A stretch of 64,000 bases of DNA from Eoetvoesiella caeni (GTDB lineage: Bacteria > Pseudomonadota > Gammaproteobacteria > Burkholderiales > Burkholderiaceae_B), in the NCBI RefSeq assembly GCF_003315175.1, contig NZ_QNRQ01000014.1, forward strand, positions 48,802-112,801, written 5' to 3'. The notes under the pieces are model-generated. The model saw only the letters and a list, made by a program, of their open reading frames with translations. It had not been told where the DNA came from and searched no databases. A program made the position numbers and the translations under genes. Below, piece by piece: positions 37,407-46,762 of this stretch (positions are counted from its first letter, which is position 1; every line of letters starts with the position of its first letter).

Positions 37407-37512
37407 TGTGCTATTTGGTTAATTCGAACGCGCGAACTAACCAAGCAGCACACTTGCCTGGTTGCAAACCATAGTTCTTTACCGGGCAAGGTGGCTGTCG
37501 TTGGCGGCAGCC

Positions 37513-37562
37513 AGAAAAAAGGCCAGCAAGGCCAGCCTTTTGGGTTGCCTGGGCTGGCCTTT
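37513..37562. terminator. Bidirectional terminator between the twin-TM gene and coxC
   Basis: AAGGCCAGCC (37528-37537) pairs with GGCTGGCCTT (37552-37561). An A-run at 37515-37520 gives a U-run for the leftward coxC transcript, and a short T-run is on the other side. The position between convergent genes supports a bidirectional role. Confidence 0.5.
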
Positions 37563-37624
37563 CGCATAAGGCATGCAGGCCAGCCTTGGTGGCGTGTTAC
37601 TCCATTCCTGGATATCGGATGGAA

Positions 37625-38500
37625 TCAGAACCAGTAGACGAACAGGTACAAGCCCAGCCAGACCACGTCGACGAAGTGCCAGTACCATGCCGCGCCTTCA
37701 AAGCCGAAATGGCTGTCGGCGGTGAAGTGGCCTTTGATTACACGCAGCAAAATGACGGTCAGGAACGTGGCGCCCAGAATAACGTGGAAGCCATGGAAAC
37801 CGGTCAGCATGTAGAACAACGAGCCGAAGGCGCCCGAGTCGAAGCGCAGGTTCAGTTCAGTGTAGGCATGATGGTATTCGTAGGCTTGGCAAGCCACGAA
37901 CGCAAAGCCCAGCAGAACAGTAAGCGCCAGCCAGAATATGGTCTTGCCGCGATTGTTGACGCGTATGGCGTGGTGAGCGACGGTAAGGGTCAGGCCCGAG
38001 GTAAGCAGCAATGCGGTGTTGATCGTGGGCAGCCAGAAGGGGCCTACGGTTTGGAACGCATTGACAACGCCTGCTGGTCCCAGATTTGGCCAGGTGCCGG
38101 AAAAATTAGGCCATAGCAGCGTCTGGTGGTCCAGGTTGCTGAGCCAGGGCGTGGTGACTTCGCGGGTGTACCACAGCGAACCGAAGAACGCCGCGAAAAA
38201 CATGACTTCCGAGAAAATGAACCAGGCCATGCTCCAGCGGTACGAGTGATCGACGCGCAGGCTGTTCATGCCGTCTTCGGATTCGCGAATGGCATCGCCG
38301 AACCAGAAATACAGCGTGACGAAAAGCGAAAGAATGCCGACCAGGAACATCCAATGGCCGATGTAGATGCTGTTGATCCACAACGCGGCGCCGAGTAGCG
38401 TAATAAGCAAAGACACACTGGCGCGAACCGGATGAACCGAGTGGGACGGCACGTAGTAGTAAGGTGCCTCGCTGCCGTGAGCCGAGTGACTTGCACTCAT
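37625..38500 (-). CDS. coxC: Cytochrome c oxidase subunit III
   Basis: 291-residue subunit III with seven predicted helices. Family features are HPVRASVSLLITLLG at the first helix, SEVMFFAAFFGS, and the C-terminal HFVDVVWLGLYLFVYW. It stabilises the catalytic subunits. The ATG at 38500 has GGAG at a proper distance; in-frame codons further upstream add no conserved sequence. The DUF2970 gene lies 48 bases upstream on the same strand. Confidence 0.96.
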   Translation of the reverse strand: MSASHSAHGSEAPYYYVPSHSVHPVRASVSLLITLLGAALWINSIYIGHWMFLVGILSLFVTLYFWFGDAIRESEDGMNSLRVDHSYRWSMAWFIFSEVMFFAAFFGSLWYTREVTTPWLSNLDHQTLLWPNFSGTWPNLGPAGVVNAFQTVGPFWLPTINTALLLTSGLTLTVAHHAIRVNNRGKTIFWLALTVLLGFAFVACQAYEYHHAYTELNLRFDSGAFGSLFYMLTGFHGFHVILGATFLTVILLRVIKGHFTADSHFGFEGAAWYWHFVDVVWLGLYLFVYWF

Positions 38501-38547
38501 GTTGATCTCCTGAAACGAATTTATTGAACTGTACGATTTTAGTCTGT

Positions 38548-38772
38548 TTAGACCGCCTGGCCGATGAACCAACGCGCAATCATGACGAGTCCGACGACAA
38601 ACACTAACGTGGCAATGATAGCCGCAATAATAAGATGAACCGGATTCAGCTTTGCAACGTCTTCCTGGTGTCCTGATTTCTTGCGCACTCCGAAGAACCC
38701 CCAGGCAACCGCCTTGAGGGTTTGCAGAAAGCTTAGCTTGCGCTGCGAAAGTTTACGTATGTCGTCGCTCAT
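38548..38772 (-). CDS. DUF2970 domain-containing small membrane protein
   Basis: 74-residue protein: basic N-terminal part with KAVAWGFFGVRKKSGHQ and one C-terminal membrane helix (about 45-67). DUF2970 proteins are standard companions of the oxidase genes in Burkholderiales, normally just after ctaG/cox11. Here the gene follows the tiny assembly-protein gene by 11 bases, with no ctaG between. Function unknown. Confidence 0.88.
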   Translation of the reverse strand: MSDDIRKLSQRKLSFLQTLKAVAWGFFGVRKKSGHQEDVAKLNPVHLIIAAIIATLVFVVGLVMIARWFIGQAV

Positions 38773-38783
38773 GGTGACCTCGG

Positions 38784-38894
38784 TTAATTCAGGACGGCGC
38801 TGCCGCGCAGGAAGACCCAGGCCATGATCCCAATGACGATAATGGCCAGGATGATTCCTGTTCTGCGGTTGCGGCGGCGTTGTTCTGGTGTCAT
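38784..38894 (-). CDS. Cytochrome oxidase small assembly protein
   Basis: A 36-residue membrane peptide: MTPEQRRRNRRTG, then a single hydrophobic helix (IILAIIVIGIMAWVFL) and a short tail. A tiny protein with a basic MTPEQRRRNRRT-like start is commonly annotated right after coxA in this bacterial order. It starts 10 bases after the coxA stop and ends 11 bases before the DUF2970 start, so it belongs to the operon. Confidence 0.8.
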   Translation of the reverse strand: MTPEQRRRNRRTGIILAIIVIGIMAWVFLRGSAVLN

Positions 38895-38903
38895 GAGCAG
38901 CTA

Positions 38904-40505
38904 TTACTTAACAACTGGCGGGACGACGAAAGTATGGAACGGTGCAGGCGAAGGCACTTCCCATTCGAGGCCTTCGGCGCCTTCCCAGGGCTTGGCGGGC
39001 GCGGGTTCACCGCGGCCGGCGTAGGCCTTCAGGACGACATACATGAAGATCAGTTGCGACAGACCGAACCAGAATGCGCCTATCGTGGCCACCTGGTGGA
39101 AGTCGGTGAACTGTGCGGCATAGTCGGCATAGCGGCGTGGCATACCCGCCAACCCCAGGAAGTGCATGGGGAAGAAGGTAACGTTGAACGAGATCATGGT
39201 CGACCAGAAGTGCCATTTACCCAGGCGCTCGTCGTACATGCGGCCAGTCCATTTCGGCAGCCAGTAGTACGCGCCGCCGAACAAGGCGAACAGCGAACCG
39301 GCCACCAGCACGTAGTGGAAGTGCGCCACCACGTAATAGGTGTCGTGTACCGCGATGTCGATAGGCGCCAGGGCGACGATAAGGCCGGTGAAGCCGCCAA
39401 TCGTGAACACGAAGATAAAGCCGATCGCGAACAGCATGGGTGTTTCGAAGGTCATCGAACCGCGCCACATGGTGGCCACCCAGTTGAACACCTTCACCCC
39501 GGTGGGGATGGAGATAAGCATGGTGGCGTACATGAAGTACAGCTGGCCGGTGGTGGGCATGCCTGTGGCAAACATGTGGTGGGCCCAGACCAGGAAGGAC
39601 AGGATGGCAATGGCAGCCACGGCGTACACCATGGATGTATAGCCAAACAGCCTTTTACGTGCAAACGTGGGAACAATGGCCGAGACAATGCCGAAGGCCG
39701 GCAAAATCATGATGTAGACCTCGGGGTGCCCGAAGAACCAGAACACGTGCTGGTACAGGACCGGGTCGCCGCCTGCGGCCGCATTGAAGAACGCGGTGCC
39801 GAAGTGACGGTCGGTAAGCAGCATGGTTACGGCTGCGGCCAGCACGGGCATGACGGCGATGAGCAGGTAGGCCGTAATAAGCCAGCACCAGCAGAACAGC
39901 GACATTCTCATCAGGGTCAGGCCGGGGGCGCGCATGTTCAGGATGGTCACGATGATGTTGATCGCGCCCATGATGGACGAGGCACCCAGGATATGCACAC
40001 CGAAGATGGCGAAGTCCATGCCGATGCCCATTTGCAGGGACAGCGGTGCGTACATTGTCCAGCCCGAGGCGGTTGCGCCGCCGGGCACGAAGAACGATGC
40101 CGTGAACAGAATGGCACCCACGGGCAGCAGCCAGAAGCTGAAGTTGTTCATGCGGGCGAACGCCATGTCGGACGCGCCGATTTGCAGCGGGATCATCCAG
40201 TTGGCAAAGCCTACGAAGGCCGGCATGATGGCCCCGAAAATCATGATCAGGCCGTGCATGGTGGTGAACTGGTTGAACAGTTCAGGCTGGAAAAACTGCA
40301 GGCCCGGCTCGAAGAGCTCGGTGCGCAGCAGCAAGGCCAGTGTGCCGCCTTCCAGCAGCATCAGGAACGAGAAGATGAGATACATCGTCCCGATATCTTT
40401 GTGGTTGGTGGCAAACAGCCAACGCCGCCAACCGTGCGGCATTTCGTGGGCGTGATCATCGTGCCCTTGAGTGGCCGGGACGTGATCGGCAGTAACACTG
40501 CTCAT
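38904..40505 (-). CDS. coxA: Cytochrome c oxidase subunit I
   Basis: 533-residue catalytic subunit with 12 predicted helices, carrying haem a and the haem a3-CuB centre. CuB/Tyr region [18 protein letters not shown] and the haem-ligand pair in VVAHFHYVL are present, together with the opening [15 protein letters not shown]. It is translated after coxB (89-base gap) and before the small assembly gene. A long open frame on the opposite strand across this gene is a codon-bias shadow. Confidence 0.97.
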   Translation of the reverse strand: MSSVTADHVPATQGHDDHAHEMPHGWRRWLFATNHKDIGTMYLIFSFLMLLEGGTLALLLRTELFEPGLQFFQPELFNQFTTMHGLIMIFGAIMPAFVGFANWMIPLQIGASDMAFARMNNFSFWLLPVGAILFTASFFVPGGATASGWTMYAPLSLQMGIGMDFAIFGVHILGASSIMGAINIIVTILNMRAPGLTLMRMSLFCWCWLITAYLLIAVMPVLAAAVTMLLTDRHFGTAFFNAAAGGDPVLYQHVFWFFGHPEVYIMILPAFGIVSAIVPTFARKRLFGYTSMVYAVAAIAILSFLVWAHHMFATGMPTTGQLYFMYATMLISIPTGVKVFNWVATMWRGSMTFETPMLFAIGFIFVFTIGGFTGLIVALAPIDIAVHDTYYVVAHFHYVLVAGSLFALFGGAYYWLPKWTGRMYDERLGKWHFWSTMISFNVTFFPMHFLGLAGMPRRYADYAAQFTDFHQVATIGAFWFGLSQLIFMYVVLKAYAGRGEPAPAKPWEGAEGLEWEVPSPAPFHTFVVPPVVK

Positions 40506-40594
40506 GATGGACTCCTTCCTACTTGACCGGGGTGGCGCATGCGGCCAGCCCCGACAAAAACTTGTGAATTTTCTTGACCCGAGCGCTAATCAAT

Positions 40595-41755
40595 TTAGCG
40601 CAGCGCGGTGACGTTGGACGGCTGGACGATCGGATCAGGCCCCTTGCCCGCATTGCCCCAGGCATTGCGCGTGTAGGTGATGACCGAAGCGATTTCAACA
40701 TCGTTCAGTTGGTCGCGGAACGCCGCCATGGCGGTGCCCGGGTGGCCATTCAGCACGGTGAGAATCTGTCCTTTCATGGGGGCGAGCACGTACTTCACGT
40801 CGCCATCCAGTGCCGGGAACGTATTGGGCAACCCTTTGCCGTTGGCCTGGTGGCAAGCCACGCAGTTGCTGGCGAAGACTTTTTCGCCGCGAGCCATCAA
40901 GTCTTCCTTGGACATGGTCTTGGTGGGGTCGTCGGCAGCGCCGGCCATGGCCTTTTTCTTCTCGGCAGCCCATTTTTCGTAGTCGGCCTGCGATACGACC
41001 TTGACGACGATGGGCATGAAGGCATGGTTTTTGCCGCACAGCTCGGCGCACTGACCGCGGTAGGTGCCGATTTTTTCAGCACGGAACCAGGTGTCGCGCA
41101 GGAAGCCGGGCACTGCGTCTTGCTTGACGCCGAAGTCGGGAACCATCCATGCGTGGATGACGTCCGCGGCGGTCAGGACAATACGCACTTTCTTGTCGAC
41201 GGGCACAACCAGTTCGTTGTCCACTTCCATAAGGTAGAACTGGCCGCGCGGCTCGGCGCCGGTGATCTGTTCATTCGGAGTGGACAGGGTCGAGATGAAA
41301 TTGACGCCCGCAGCCGGCCCGTCAATGTACTCGTAGCCCCATTTCCATTGGTAGCCGGTAACTTTGACGGTCAGGTCGGAACTGGACGTGTCCTTCATTG
41401 CGACCACGGTGCGCGTGGCCGGCAAGGCCATGCCAATAACGATAAGGAAGGGGATGATGGTCCACGCCACCTCGATGCCCAAATGCTCGTGGAACTTGGA
41501 CGCGACTGCCCCGCGCGACTTGCGGTGCCGGATGATGGAATACAGCATTACCCCGAACACGCCAATAAAAATGACGGTACAGATAATGAGTATCATCCAA
41601 TGCAGCCACATAATGTCGTGGGCGATTGGTGTGACTCCTTGGGGGAGATTTAGCTGATTGACTTTTGGGCCACCGGGCATATCTTGTACTTGCGCCCCGA
41701 CGGCGCTTGCAAAGAGCAATGAGCCAGTCCCCAATACCCCTCTCAACTTCTTCAT
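40595..41755 (-). CDS. coxB: Cytochrome c oxidase subunit II with fused cytochrome c domain
   Basis: 386-residue subunit II. A signal peptide (MKKLRGVLGTGSLLFASAVGA) precedes two membrane helices (about 50-72 and 95-112) and a CuA cupredoxin domain with H201, C236, C240, H244 and M247 (CAELCGKNHAFM). A C-terminal cytochrome c domain carries the haem motif CVACH (298-302), so the enzyme is of the caa3 type in this subunit. It is first in the cox operon. The ATG at 41755 begins the signal peptide; an upstream in-frame start at 41806 adds only a poor extension. Confidence 0.95.
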   Translation of the reverse strand: MKKLRGVLGTGSLLFASAVGAQVQDMPGGPKVNQLNLPQGVTPIAHDIMWLHWMILIICTVIFIGVFGVMLYSIIRHRKSRGAVASKFHEHLGIEVAWTIIPFLIVIGMALPATRTVVAMKDTSSSDLTVKVTGYQWKWGYEYIDGPAAGVNFISTLSTPNEQITGAEPRGQFYLMEVDNELVVPVDKKVRIVLTAADVIHAWMVPDFGVKQDAVPGFLRDTWFRAEKIGTYRGQCAELCGKNHAFMPIVVKVVSQADYEKWAAEKKKAMAGAADDPTKTMSKEDLMARGEKVFASNCVACHQANGKGLPNTFPALDGDVKYVLAPMKGQILTVLNGHPGTAMAAFRDQLNDVEIASVITYTRNAWGNAGKGPDPIVQPSNVTALR

Positions 41756-42017
41756 GCTGACCTCGAAATACGGTGCGACTTCACCAAAAATTGACTTTAA
41801 TCGCAAGGCGACTAAGAAAACTTTGGAGAATACACAATGTGATTGGACGGCAGGCTTAAAACGACAAGTGCCTCAAACTACCTGCTCGAGTTAATGACTA
41901 AGAGACCGCAGAATTATAACGAACATGCAACTTCAGTGGGTTAATAACTATTCCGCGAGCCTTGGTGCTTCAGTGTAACGCCGCGCGATTGCTTTCTCTT
42001 TACTTTACAATCGCGCC

Positions 42018-42887
42018 ATGAAGTCCGCCCATGATCCCGCATTGCTTGGCGCCATAGACAAGCGTTATCAACAACTTATAGCCCGCGCTCAGCAGCTTCC
42101 GCCCTTGGGTTCGCGGCCTCTCACGGTGTCCGGACGGGTCTCCGGCTGGATCACGGCCAAGGCCACGAAGGCGCTTGCAGGGGCGCCCGGCGTCGACCTC
42201 GAGCCCGAAGCCGTGCATGTCGGCCCCGTCACTTCGAAGCGTTTATCCCTGAATAAAGTCCTTGAAAACCTTGCGCAGATTCTGCGCGATGCCGGCTGTC
42301 TGCGCGGCTGGCGCGGCGAGTTGCTGGACGTGGTGGGCGAAGGGCGGCGCCTGGGGGTTATCGAGCGCGCCGCATTGCGCCCCTTGGGGCTGCTTACCAC
42401 GGCCGTGCATCTTAATGCGTGGACGCCGGATGGCCGGCTTTGGGTTGCACGGCGCGCGCTCACCAAGTCCACCGACCCTGGCATGTGGGATACCCTGGTG
42501 GGCGGCCTGGCAGTGGCTGGCGAAGGCCTTGACGACTCGTTGTTGCGTGAAAGCAATGAAGAAGCGGGGTTGACGCCGGCGGATATGGCCGCGCGCTCAG
42601 CGCTGCACACCATTTTACGTATGCATCGGCGCTTGCCTGAAGGCTATCAGGTCGAAAATCTGTTGGTCAGCGAGTGTGTGCTGGACGACAAGGTCGTGCC
42701 GGCCAACAAGGACGGCGAAGTCAGTGAAATAACCAACGTGTCCGTCGGCGAGGCGTGGGAATTGGCGCACACAGGGCAGTTCACGCTTGAAGCGGAACTG
42801 GTCGTGCTTGATTGCCTGCTTAGGCGTGCCCAAGGGCCTGATGCCAGTCTTCCAGCGCTTGCCGCGCGGCGGGCGGCAGGGCGCTGA
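42018..42887 (+). CDS. NUDIX hydrolase with N-terminal DUF4743 domain
   Basis: 289-residue protein. Residues about 1-125 resemble the DUF4743 domain found before NUDIX in thiamine-diphosphokinase-like and coenzyme hydrolases. The NUDIX fold follows, with the box GGLAVAGEGLDDSLLRESNEEAGL holding the expected RExxEE core. It probably hydrolyses a nucleoside-diphosphate-linked metabolite; the substrate is not predictable. It is divergent from coxB, and its 3' end overlaps the convergent DUF3717 gene by 68 bases. Confidence 0.88.
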   Translation: MKSAHDPALLGAIDKRYQQLIARAQQLPPLGSRPLTVSGRVSGWITAKATKALAGAPGVDLEPEAVHVGPVTSKRLSLNKVLENLAQILRDAGCLRGWRGELLDVVGEGRRLGVIERAALRPLGLLTTAVHLNAWTPDGRLWVARRALTKSTDPGMWDTLVGGLAVAGEGLDDSLLRESNEEAGLTPADMAARSALHTILRMHRRLPEGYQVENLLVSECVLDDKVVPANKDGEVSEITNVSVGEAWELAHTGQFTLEAELVVLDCLLRRAQGPDASLPALAARRAAGR

Positions 42888-43047
42888 GTTCGATGGCGGG
42901 CTGGCCATTGAAAATCATAAGCGCGTACGGCTCCGCCAACGCGCCGGCCTGCGGGCACAGGCGCATTTCCTCGCCTTGCGAGGGCGAGCGCGTTCGCCAA
43001 TAGTTAATGGCGGCTTCCATCTGGGCGAGCGTATAAGAGTTTTGCAT
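42820..43047 (-). CDS. DUF3717 domain-containing protein
   Basis: 75-residue soluble protein with the DUF3717 look (YTLAQMEAAINYWRTRSPS at the N-terminus, then CPQAGALAEPYALMI). The family is small, restricted to Burkholderiales, and of unknown function. It is convergent with the NUDIX gene and shares 68 bases with its 3' end, but the match to the family and an ATG start support it as real. Confidence 0.8.
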   Translation of the reverse strand: MQNSYTLAQMEAAINYWRTRSPSQGEEMRLCPQAGALAEPYALMIFNGQPAIELSALPPAARQALEDWHQALGHA

Positions 43048-43140
43048 GGCGATTAGACGGTAAGGCGAAGTTCAGTTTAAGCTTACACCATCATTCGCGA
43101 GATTTTGTTCCTCACTCTTATACTTACCATCGGAGCCAAC

Positions 43141-43872
43141 ATGACGACGCAAAACACGAATCCCTTTGTCTTGCCCGGTTTTGGACAGGGCGGCGAGATG
43201 GGGCAGAATCCGATATTGACCAGCATGGAAATGATGCGCCAGGCTTGGCAAGGCCTGGCGGGCTCGGGCGCGCTCTCGCCCCAAAGTCTGGGCCTGCCCA
43301 TGGACATCGACGAGCTGGATAAGCGCATTGCCGATATGCGGGCGGTCGAAAATTGGCTGCGCATGAGCTCCACCATGTTGGCCAGCACCATTCAAGGTCT
43401 GGAAGTCCAGCGTGCAACCATTGCAACGCTCAAAGCCTTTGTCGCAACGTCGGCTCCGGAAGAGGGCGGCGCGGGCAATCCCTCGCCGCTGGAAGTGGCG
43501 CTGGGAATCAAGCCATCGGGGCAGGCCAAGATCAAGACCATGCATGACACGGACGAGTCCGCCGCCCATGCCAAGGAGCCCCTGCCCGGCATAGAGCACG
43601 GCGATCCCGCCCAAGGCTGGTGGAATATGCTGCAAAACCAGTTCAATACCCTGGCCGCGGCCACCATGCAGGGCGCCGAAGCCGTGCAGGCCGCCGCTGC
43701 GCCTTTGGCCGAGCAGGCGGCCCAGGCGGTTGCCGCGGCCGGAAGCGCCGCCAGGCCCGCCGAATCTGCCGTAAAATCGCCAGTGGCAAAGAAGGCCGTG
43801 AAGCGCGCCGCGCCGGCATCCAAAGCCGCGCCCCGCAAAAGCCGTACGGCCGCCAAAACGCGCTCATCGTAG
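43141..43872 (+). CDS. phaM: PhaM family polyhydroxyalkanoate granule protein
   Basis: 243-residue protein. The N-terminal half has the PhaM features: QNPILTSMEMMRQAWQGL, then MDIDELDKRIADMRAVENWL with a helical stretch that binds PHB synthase. The C-terminus is an Ala/Lys/Pro-rich, histone H1-like tail (PVAKKAVKRAAPASKAAPRK) that can bind DNA. Known PhaM activates PHB synthase and attaches granules to the nucleoid. No other PHA genes are near. ATG at 43141 is preferred to an in-frame codon at 43105. Confidence 0.82.
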   Translation: MTTQNTNPFVLPGFGQGGEMGQNPILTSMEMMRQAWQGLAGSGALSPQSLGLPMDIDELDKRIADMRAVENWLRMSSTMLASTIQGLEVQRATIATLKAFVATSAPEEGGAGNPSPLEVALGIKPSGQAKIKTMHDTDESAAHAKEPLPGIEHGDPAQGWWNMLQNQFNTLAAATMQGAEAVQAAAAPLAEQAAQAVAAAGSAARPAESAVKSPVAKKAVKRAAPASKAAPRKSRTAAKTRSS

Positions 43873-43940
43873 CAGCGGGCGACACCACGTCAAGGCATGG
43901 CGGTGCGGTCCGCCTTTTCAGATCTACCGCACGGGTATGG

Positions 43941-43970
43941 CGACGGGACGGTTCCCGTCGTTTCTTTCTC
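43941..43970 (+). terminator. Intrinsic terminator after phaM
   Basis: CGACGGGA, loop CGGT, TCCCGTCG, then TTTCTTTCT. An 8 bp stem and T-rich tail, 69 bases after the phaM stop and before glmU. Confidence 0.75.
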
Positions 43971-43992
43971 TCTAATTAGATAAACGATTCAA

Positions 43993-45363
43993 ATGCTGAA
44001 TATTGTGATTTTGGCGGCTGGTCTGGGCAAGCGCATGCAGTCCGACTTGCCCAAAGTGCTGCACCCTATTGCCGGCAAGCCCATGCTGGCTCATGTATTG
44101 GACAATGCCCAGCAGTTGCAGCCCGATCGCGTGGTGGTCGTTGTCGGCCATGGCGCCGAGCATGTGCAGGAGGCTTTTTCCCATTACGACGGCCTGCAAT
44201 TCGTCTTGCAAAGCCCGCAACAGGGCACCGGGCATGCCGTGCAGCAGGCTGTGCCGGAATTGCTTGAAGGCAGCGCCGACGACGCCACGCTGGTGTTGTA
44301 TGGCGACGTGCCCATGGTGCAACCCAAGACATTAAGCCGCTTGCTGCAGGCCCGGGCCGGTGGCATGGCCGTACTGACCGAGACCTTGGCCGACCCGTCC
44401 GGCTATGGCCGCATCGTGCGCAACGACAAGGGTCACGTCGTGCGCATTGTCGAGCACAAAGATGCCAGCGACACCGAGCGCGAAATCGCCGAGGTCAATA
44501 CCGGCATTCTGGTTGCGCCTACGTCCCGCCTTAAAGATTGGCTGGCGCGCATCGACAACAACAATGCCCAGGGCGAATACTATCTGACCGACGTGGTGGG
44601 CCTGGCTGTCAAGGACGGCGTGCCGGTCAATGCGGCGCAAGCCGATGCAGGTTGGGAAACCCTGGGCGTCAACAGCCGTGTGCAGCAGGCGCAGCTGGAA
44701 CGCATCTGGCAGGGCGAACTGGCGCGCCGCCAGCTTGAGCTGGGCGTGACTCTGGCAGATCCGGCGCGGTTCGATCTGCGCGGAGTCCTTGAATGCGGCC
44801 GCGACGTATTCATCGATGCCGGCTGCGTATTCGAAGGCCGGGTCGAGCTGGCCGATGGCGTGCGCGTTGGGCCGCATTGCGTCGTAAAAGATGCGCGCAT
44901 TGGCGCCGGTACGCATATCGAAGCGTTCAGCCACATCCAGGACGCGGTGGTGGGCGAGGGCGCGCGCATTGGCCCGTACGCACGCTTGCGTCCCGGCGCC
45001 GATATCGGCGACCAGGCGCATGTGGGCAATTTCGTTGAAATCAAGAAAAGCCGGCTGGGCAAGGGCGCCAAAGCCAACCACCTGGCCTATATCGGCGATG
45101 CCCGGATCGGAGCGCGGGTGAATATCGGCGCGGGCACCATTACGTGCAACTACGACGGCGTGAACAAATTCCAGACGATTATCGAGGACGACGCCTTCAT
45201 CGGCTCGGACTCGCAATTGGTGGCGCCTGTTACTGTAGGCCGCGGTGCGACTCTTGGCGCGGGCACGACACTGACCAAAGACGCGCCAGCCGGTCAACTG
45301 ACTATTTCGCGCACAGTTCAGAAGACCATTACCGGCTGGACGCGCCCCATCAAGAAAAAATAG
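43993..45363 (+). CDS. glmU: Bifunctional UDP-N-acetylglucosamine pyrophosphorylase / glucosamine-1-phosphate N-acetyltransferase
   Basis: 456-residue enzyme making UDP-GlcNAc for peptidoglycan and LPS. The N-terminal uridyltransferase domain starts with [18 protein letters not shown] and has GDVPMVQP. The C-terminal left-handed beta-helix carries hexapeptide repeats, with NYDGVNKF and [14 protein letters not shown] as acetyltransferase features. Full family length. It follows a terminator and lies about 5 kb upstream of glmS, which makes its glucosamine-phosphate precursor. Confidence 0.97.
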   Translation: MLNIVILAAGLGKRMQSDLPKVLHPIAGKPMLAHVLDNAQQLQPDRVVVVVGHGAEHVQEAFSHYDGLQFVLQSPQQGTGHAVQQAVPELLEGSADDATLVLYGDVPMVQPKTLSRLLQARAGGMAVLTETLADPSGYGRIVRNDKGHVVRIVEHKDASDTEREIAEVNTGILVAPTSRLKDWLARIDNNNAQGEYYLTDVVGLAVKDGVPVNAAQADAGWETLGVNSRVQQAQLERIWQGELARRQLELGVTLADPARFDLRGVLECGRDVFIDAGCVFEGRVELADGVRVGPHCVVKDARIGAGTHIEAFSHIQDAVVGEGARIGPYARLRPGADIGDQAHVGNFVEIKKSRLGKGAKANHLAYIGDARIGARVNIGAGTITCNYDGVNKFQTIIEDDAFIGSDSQLVAPVTVGRGATLGAGTTLTKDAPAGQLTISRTVQKTITGWTRPIKKK

Positions 45364-45364
45364 C

Positions 45365-46756
45365 GTGCAGACGACCCAGCCCGCCTCCAGCGCAAAAGCT
45401 TCGATGCCCGACGGGCTTGAGGTGCCGCGGCGCCATTGGGCGGTTGCCACCCTGATGGTGGTTCTGACCGTGGCATCGCTGGATGCCACGATGGTCAATG
45501 TGGCTTTGCCGGCTATCGCCAAAGACCTGCACATTGCGCCGGGCCTGGTCATGTGGGTGATGATCGCCAATAGTCTGACGGTGGTCATAACCCTATTGCC
45601 GTTTTCCGCTGTCGCCGAGCGCGTCGGGTTTCGCCGTGTGTTCGCGCTGGGGCTTACTGTATTCATGCTTGGGGCGGTGGCTTGCGCTTTGGCTTCATCG
45701 TTTCCAGTGCTGCTGACTGCGCGGATCGTACAGGGCCTTGGTTCGTCGATGTTGATGTGCCTGTTCGGCGGGCTGCTGCGCAATATCTACCCCATGAACA
45801 AACTGGGTTTTGGCATCAGCCTGAACTCTTTGATGGTAGGTTCGATGGCGGTTCTAGGGCCGACCATAGGGGCATTTGTTCTGCAGGTTTCGTCCTGGCC
45901 CTGGATATTCGCGATCCACGTGCCCTTGTGCATCTTGTCGTACTTTGGCATTCGTTTCCTGCCCGAAGGGCCCCGCAGCAAGCATCGCTTCGATTGGTGG
46001 GCTTGCCTGCTTAGCATGCTTATGTTTGGGCTGGCTATTATTGGGCTGGATACCTTGACCGACGCGCCTTTGAAGGCGTTGGGCAGCTTGTTGGTTGCGG
46101 GGCTGGCGGCAGTTGTTCTGGTTCATCGTTCGCGCAGCCAGACCGCGCCCATGGTGCCTGTGGACTTACTGCGCATTACGCCGGTGGCTTATGCCGTGGC
46201 TGCGTCTTGCTGTTCGTTCGCCTCGGCAATGGCCGCATTTGTGGCGCTGCCTTTCTATTTTCTGAATGTCCTGGGGTATTCATACGCCGACGTCGGCATC
46301 TTGCTTGGGGCCTGGTCGGTAGGTACGGCAGTCATGGCGCCGGTTGCCGGCCGTCTGGCCGACAAGCATCAGGTTTCGGTGCTGTGCGGCATTGGGGCCG
46401 CCTGCACTACCGTGGGCTTGTTGTGGGTTGTTTTGATGCCGCAAGATACCGGTTTTGTCTGGGTTGGCGCTTCCATGCTGCTTGGCGGCGTGGGATTCGG
46501 CTTTTTTCAAAGCCCCAATAACCGCGCAATGTTGCTGGGGGCTCCGCGCAAGCGCAGCGGTGCGGCGGGCGGGCTGCAGGCCACGACACGGGTTTTCGGC
46601 CAGGGCCTGGGCACCGCACTGACCGCCCTGGCTTTTCACGCCAGCACCACTCATGGCGCCGTGCTGGGCATCATGGTGGGCGTCATGCTGGCAGTGGCTG
46701 CGCTGGCCATCAATGTCGTGCGTTATTTCAGTCCTGTCCCGGATACGGAGCTTTAG
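45365..46756 (+). CDS. MFS transporter, DHA2-type drug/proton antiporter
   Basis: 463-residue membrane protein with about 12-14 helices. MFS features are LDATMVNVALPAIAKDLH in the first helix (motif D1 of DHA2 transporters) and a GFRRVFALG motif A region. Start is GTG at 45365, one base after the glmU stop; ATG at 45404 is an alternative that still precedes the first helix. It probably exports a hydrophobic toxic compound; the substrate is unknown. The glycosyltransferase gene follows after 6 bases. Confidence 0.88.
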   Translation: MQTTQPASSAKASMPDGLEVPRRHWAVATLMVVLTVASLDATMVNVALPAIAKDLHIAPGLVMWVMIANSLTVVITLLPFSAVAERVGFRRVFALGLTVFMLGAVACALASSFPVLLTARIVQGLGSSMLMCLFGGLLRNIYPMNKLGFGISLNSLMVGSMAVLGPTIGAFVLQVSSWPWIFAIHVPLCILSYFGIRFLPEGPRSKHRFDWWACLLSMLMFGLAIIGLDTLTDAPLKALGSLLVAGLAAVVLVHRSRSQTAPMVPVDLLRITPVAYAVAASCCSFASAMAAFVALPFYFLNVLGYSYADVGILLGAWSVGTAVMAPVAGRLADKHQVSVLCGIGAACTTVGLLWVVLMPQDTGFVWVGASMLLGGVGFGFFQSPNNRAMLLGAPRKRSGAAGGLQATTRVFGQGLGTALTALAFHASTTHGAVLGIMVGVMLAVAALAINVVRYFSPVPDTEL

Positions 46757-46762
46757 GTCGCC

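Noticed and set aside
38880..40526. 548-codon open frame on the + strand across coxA
   Set aside because: Fully antisense to the unmistakable coxA gene; the product is His/Gly/Glu-rich without any domain, a result of codon bias.
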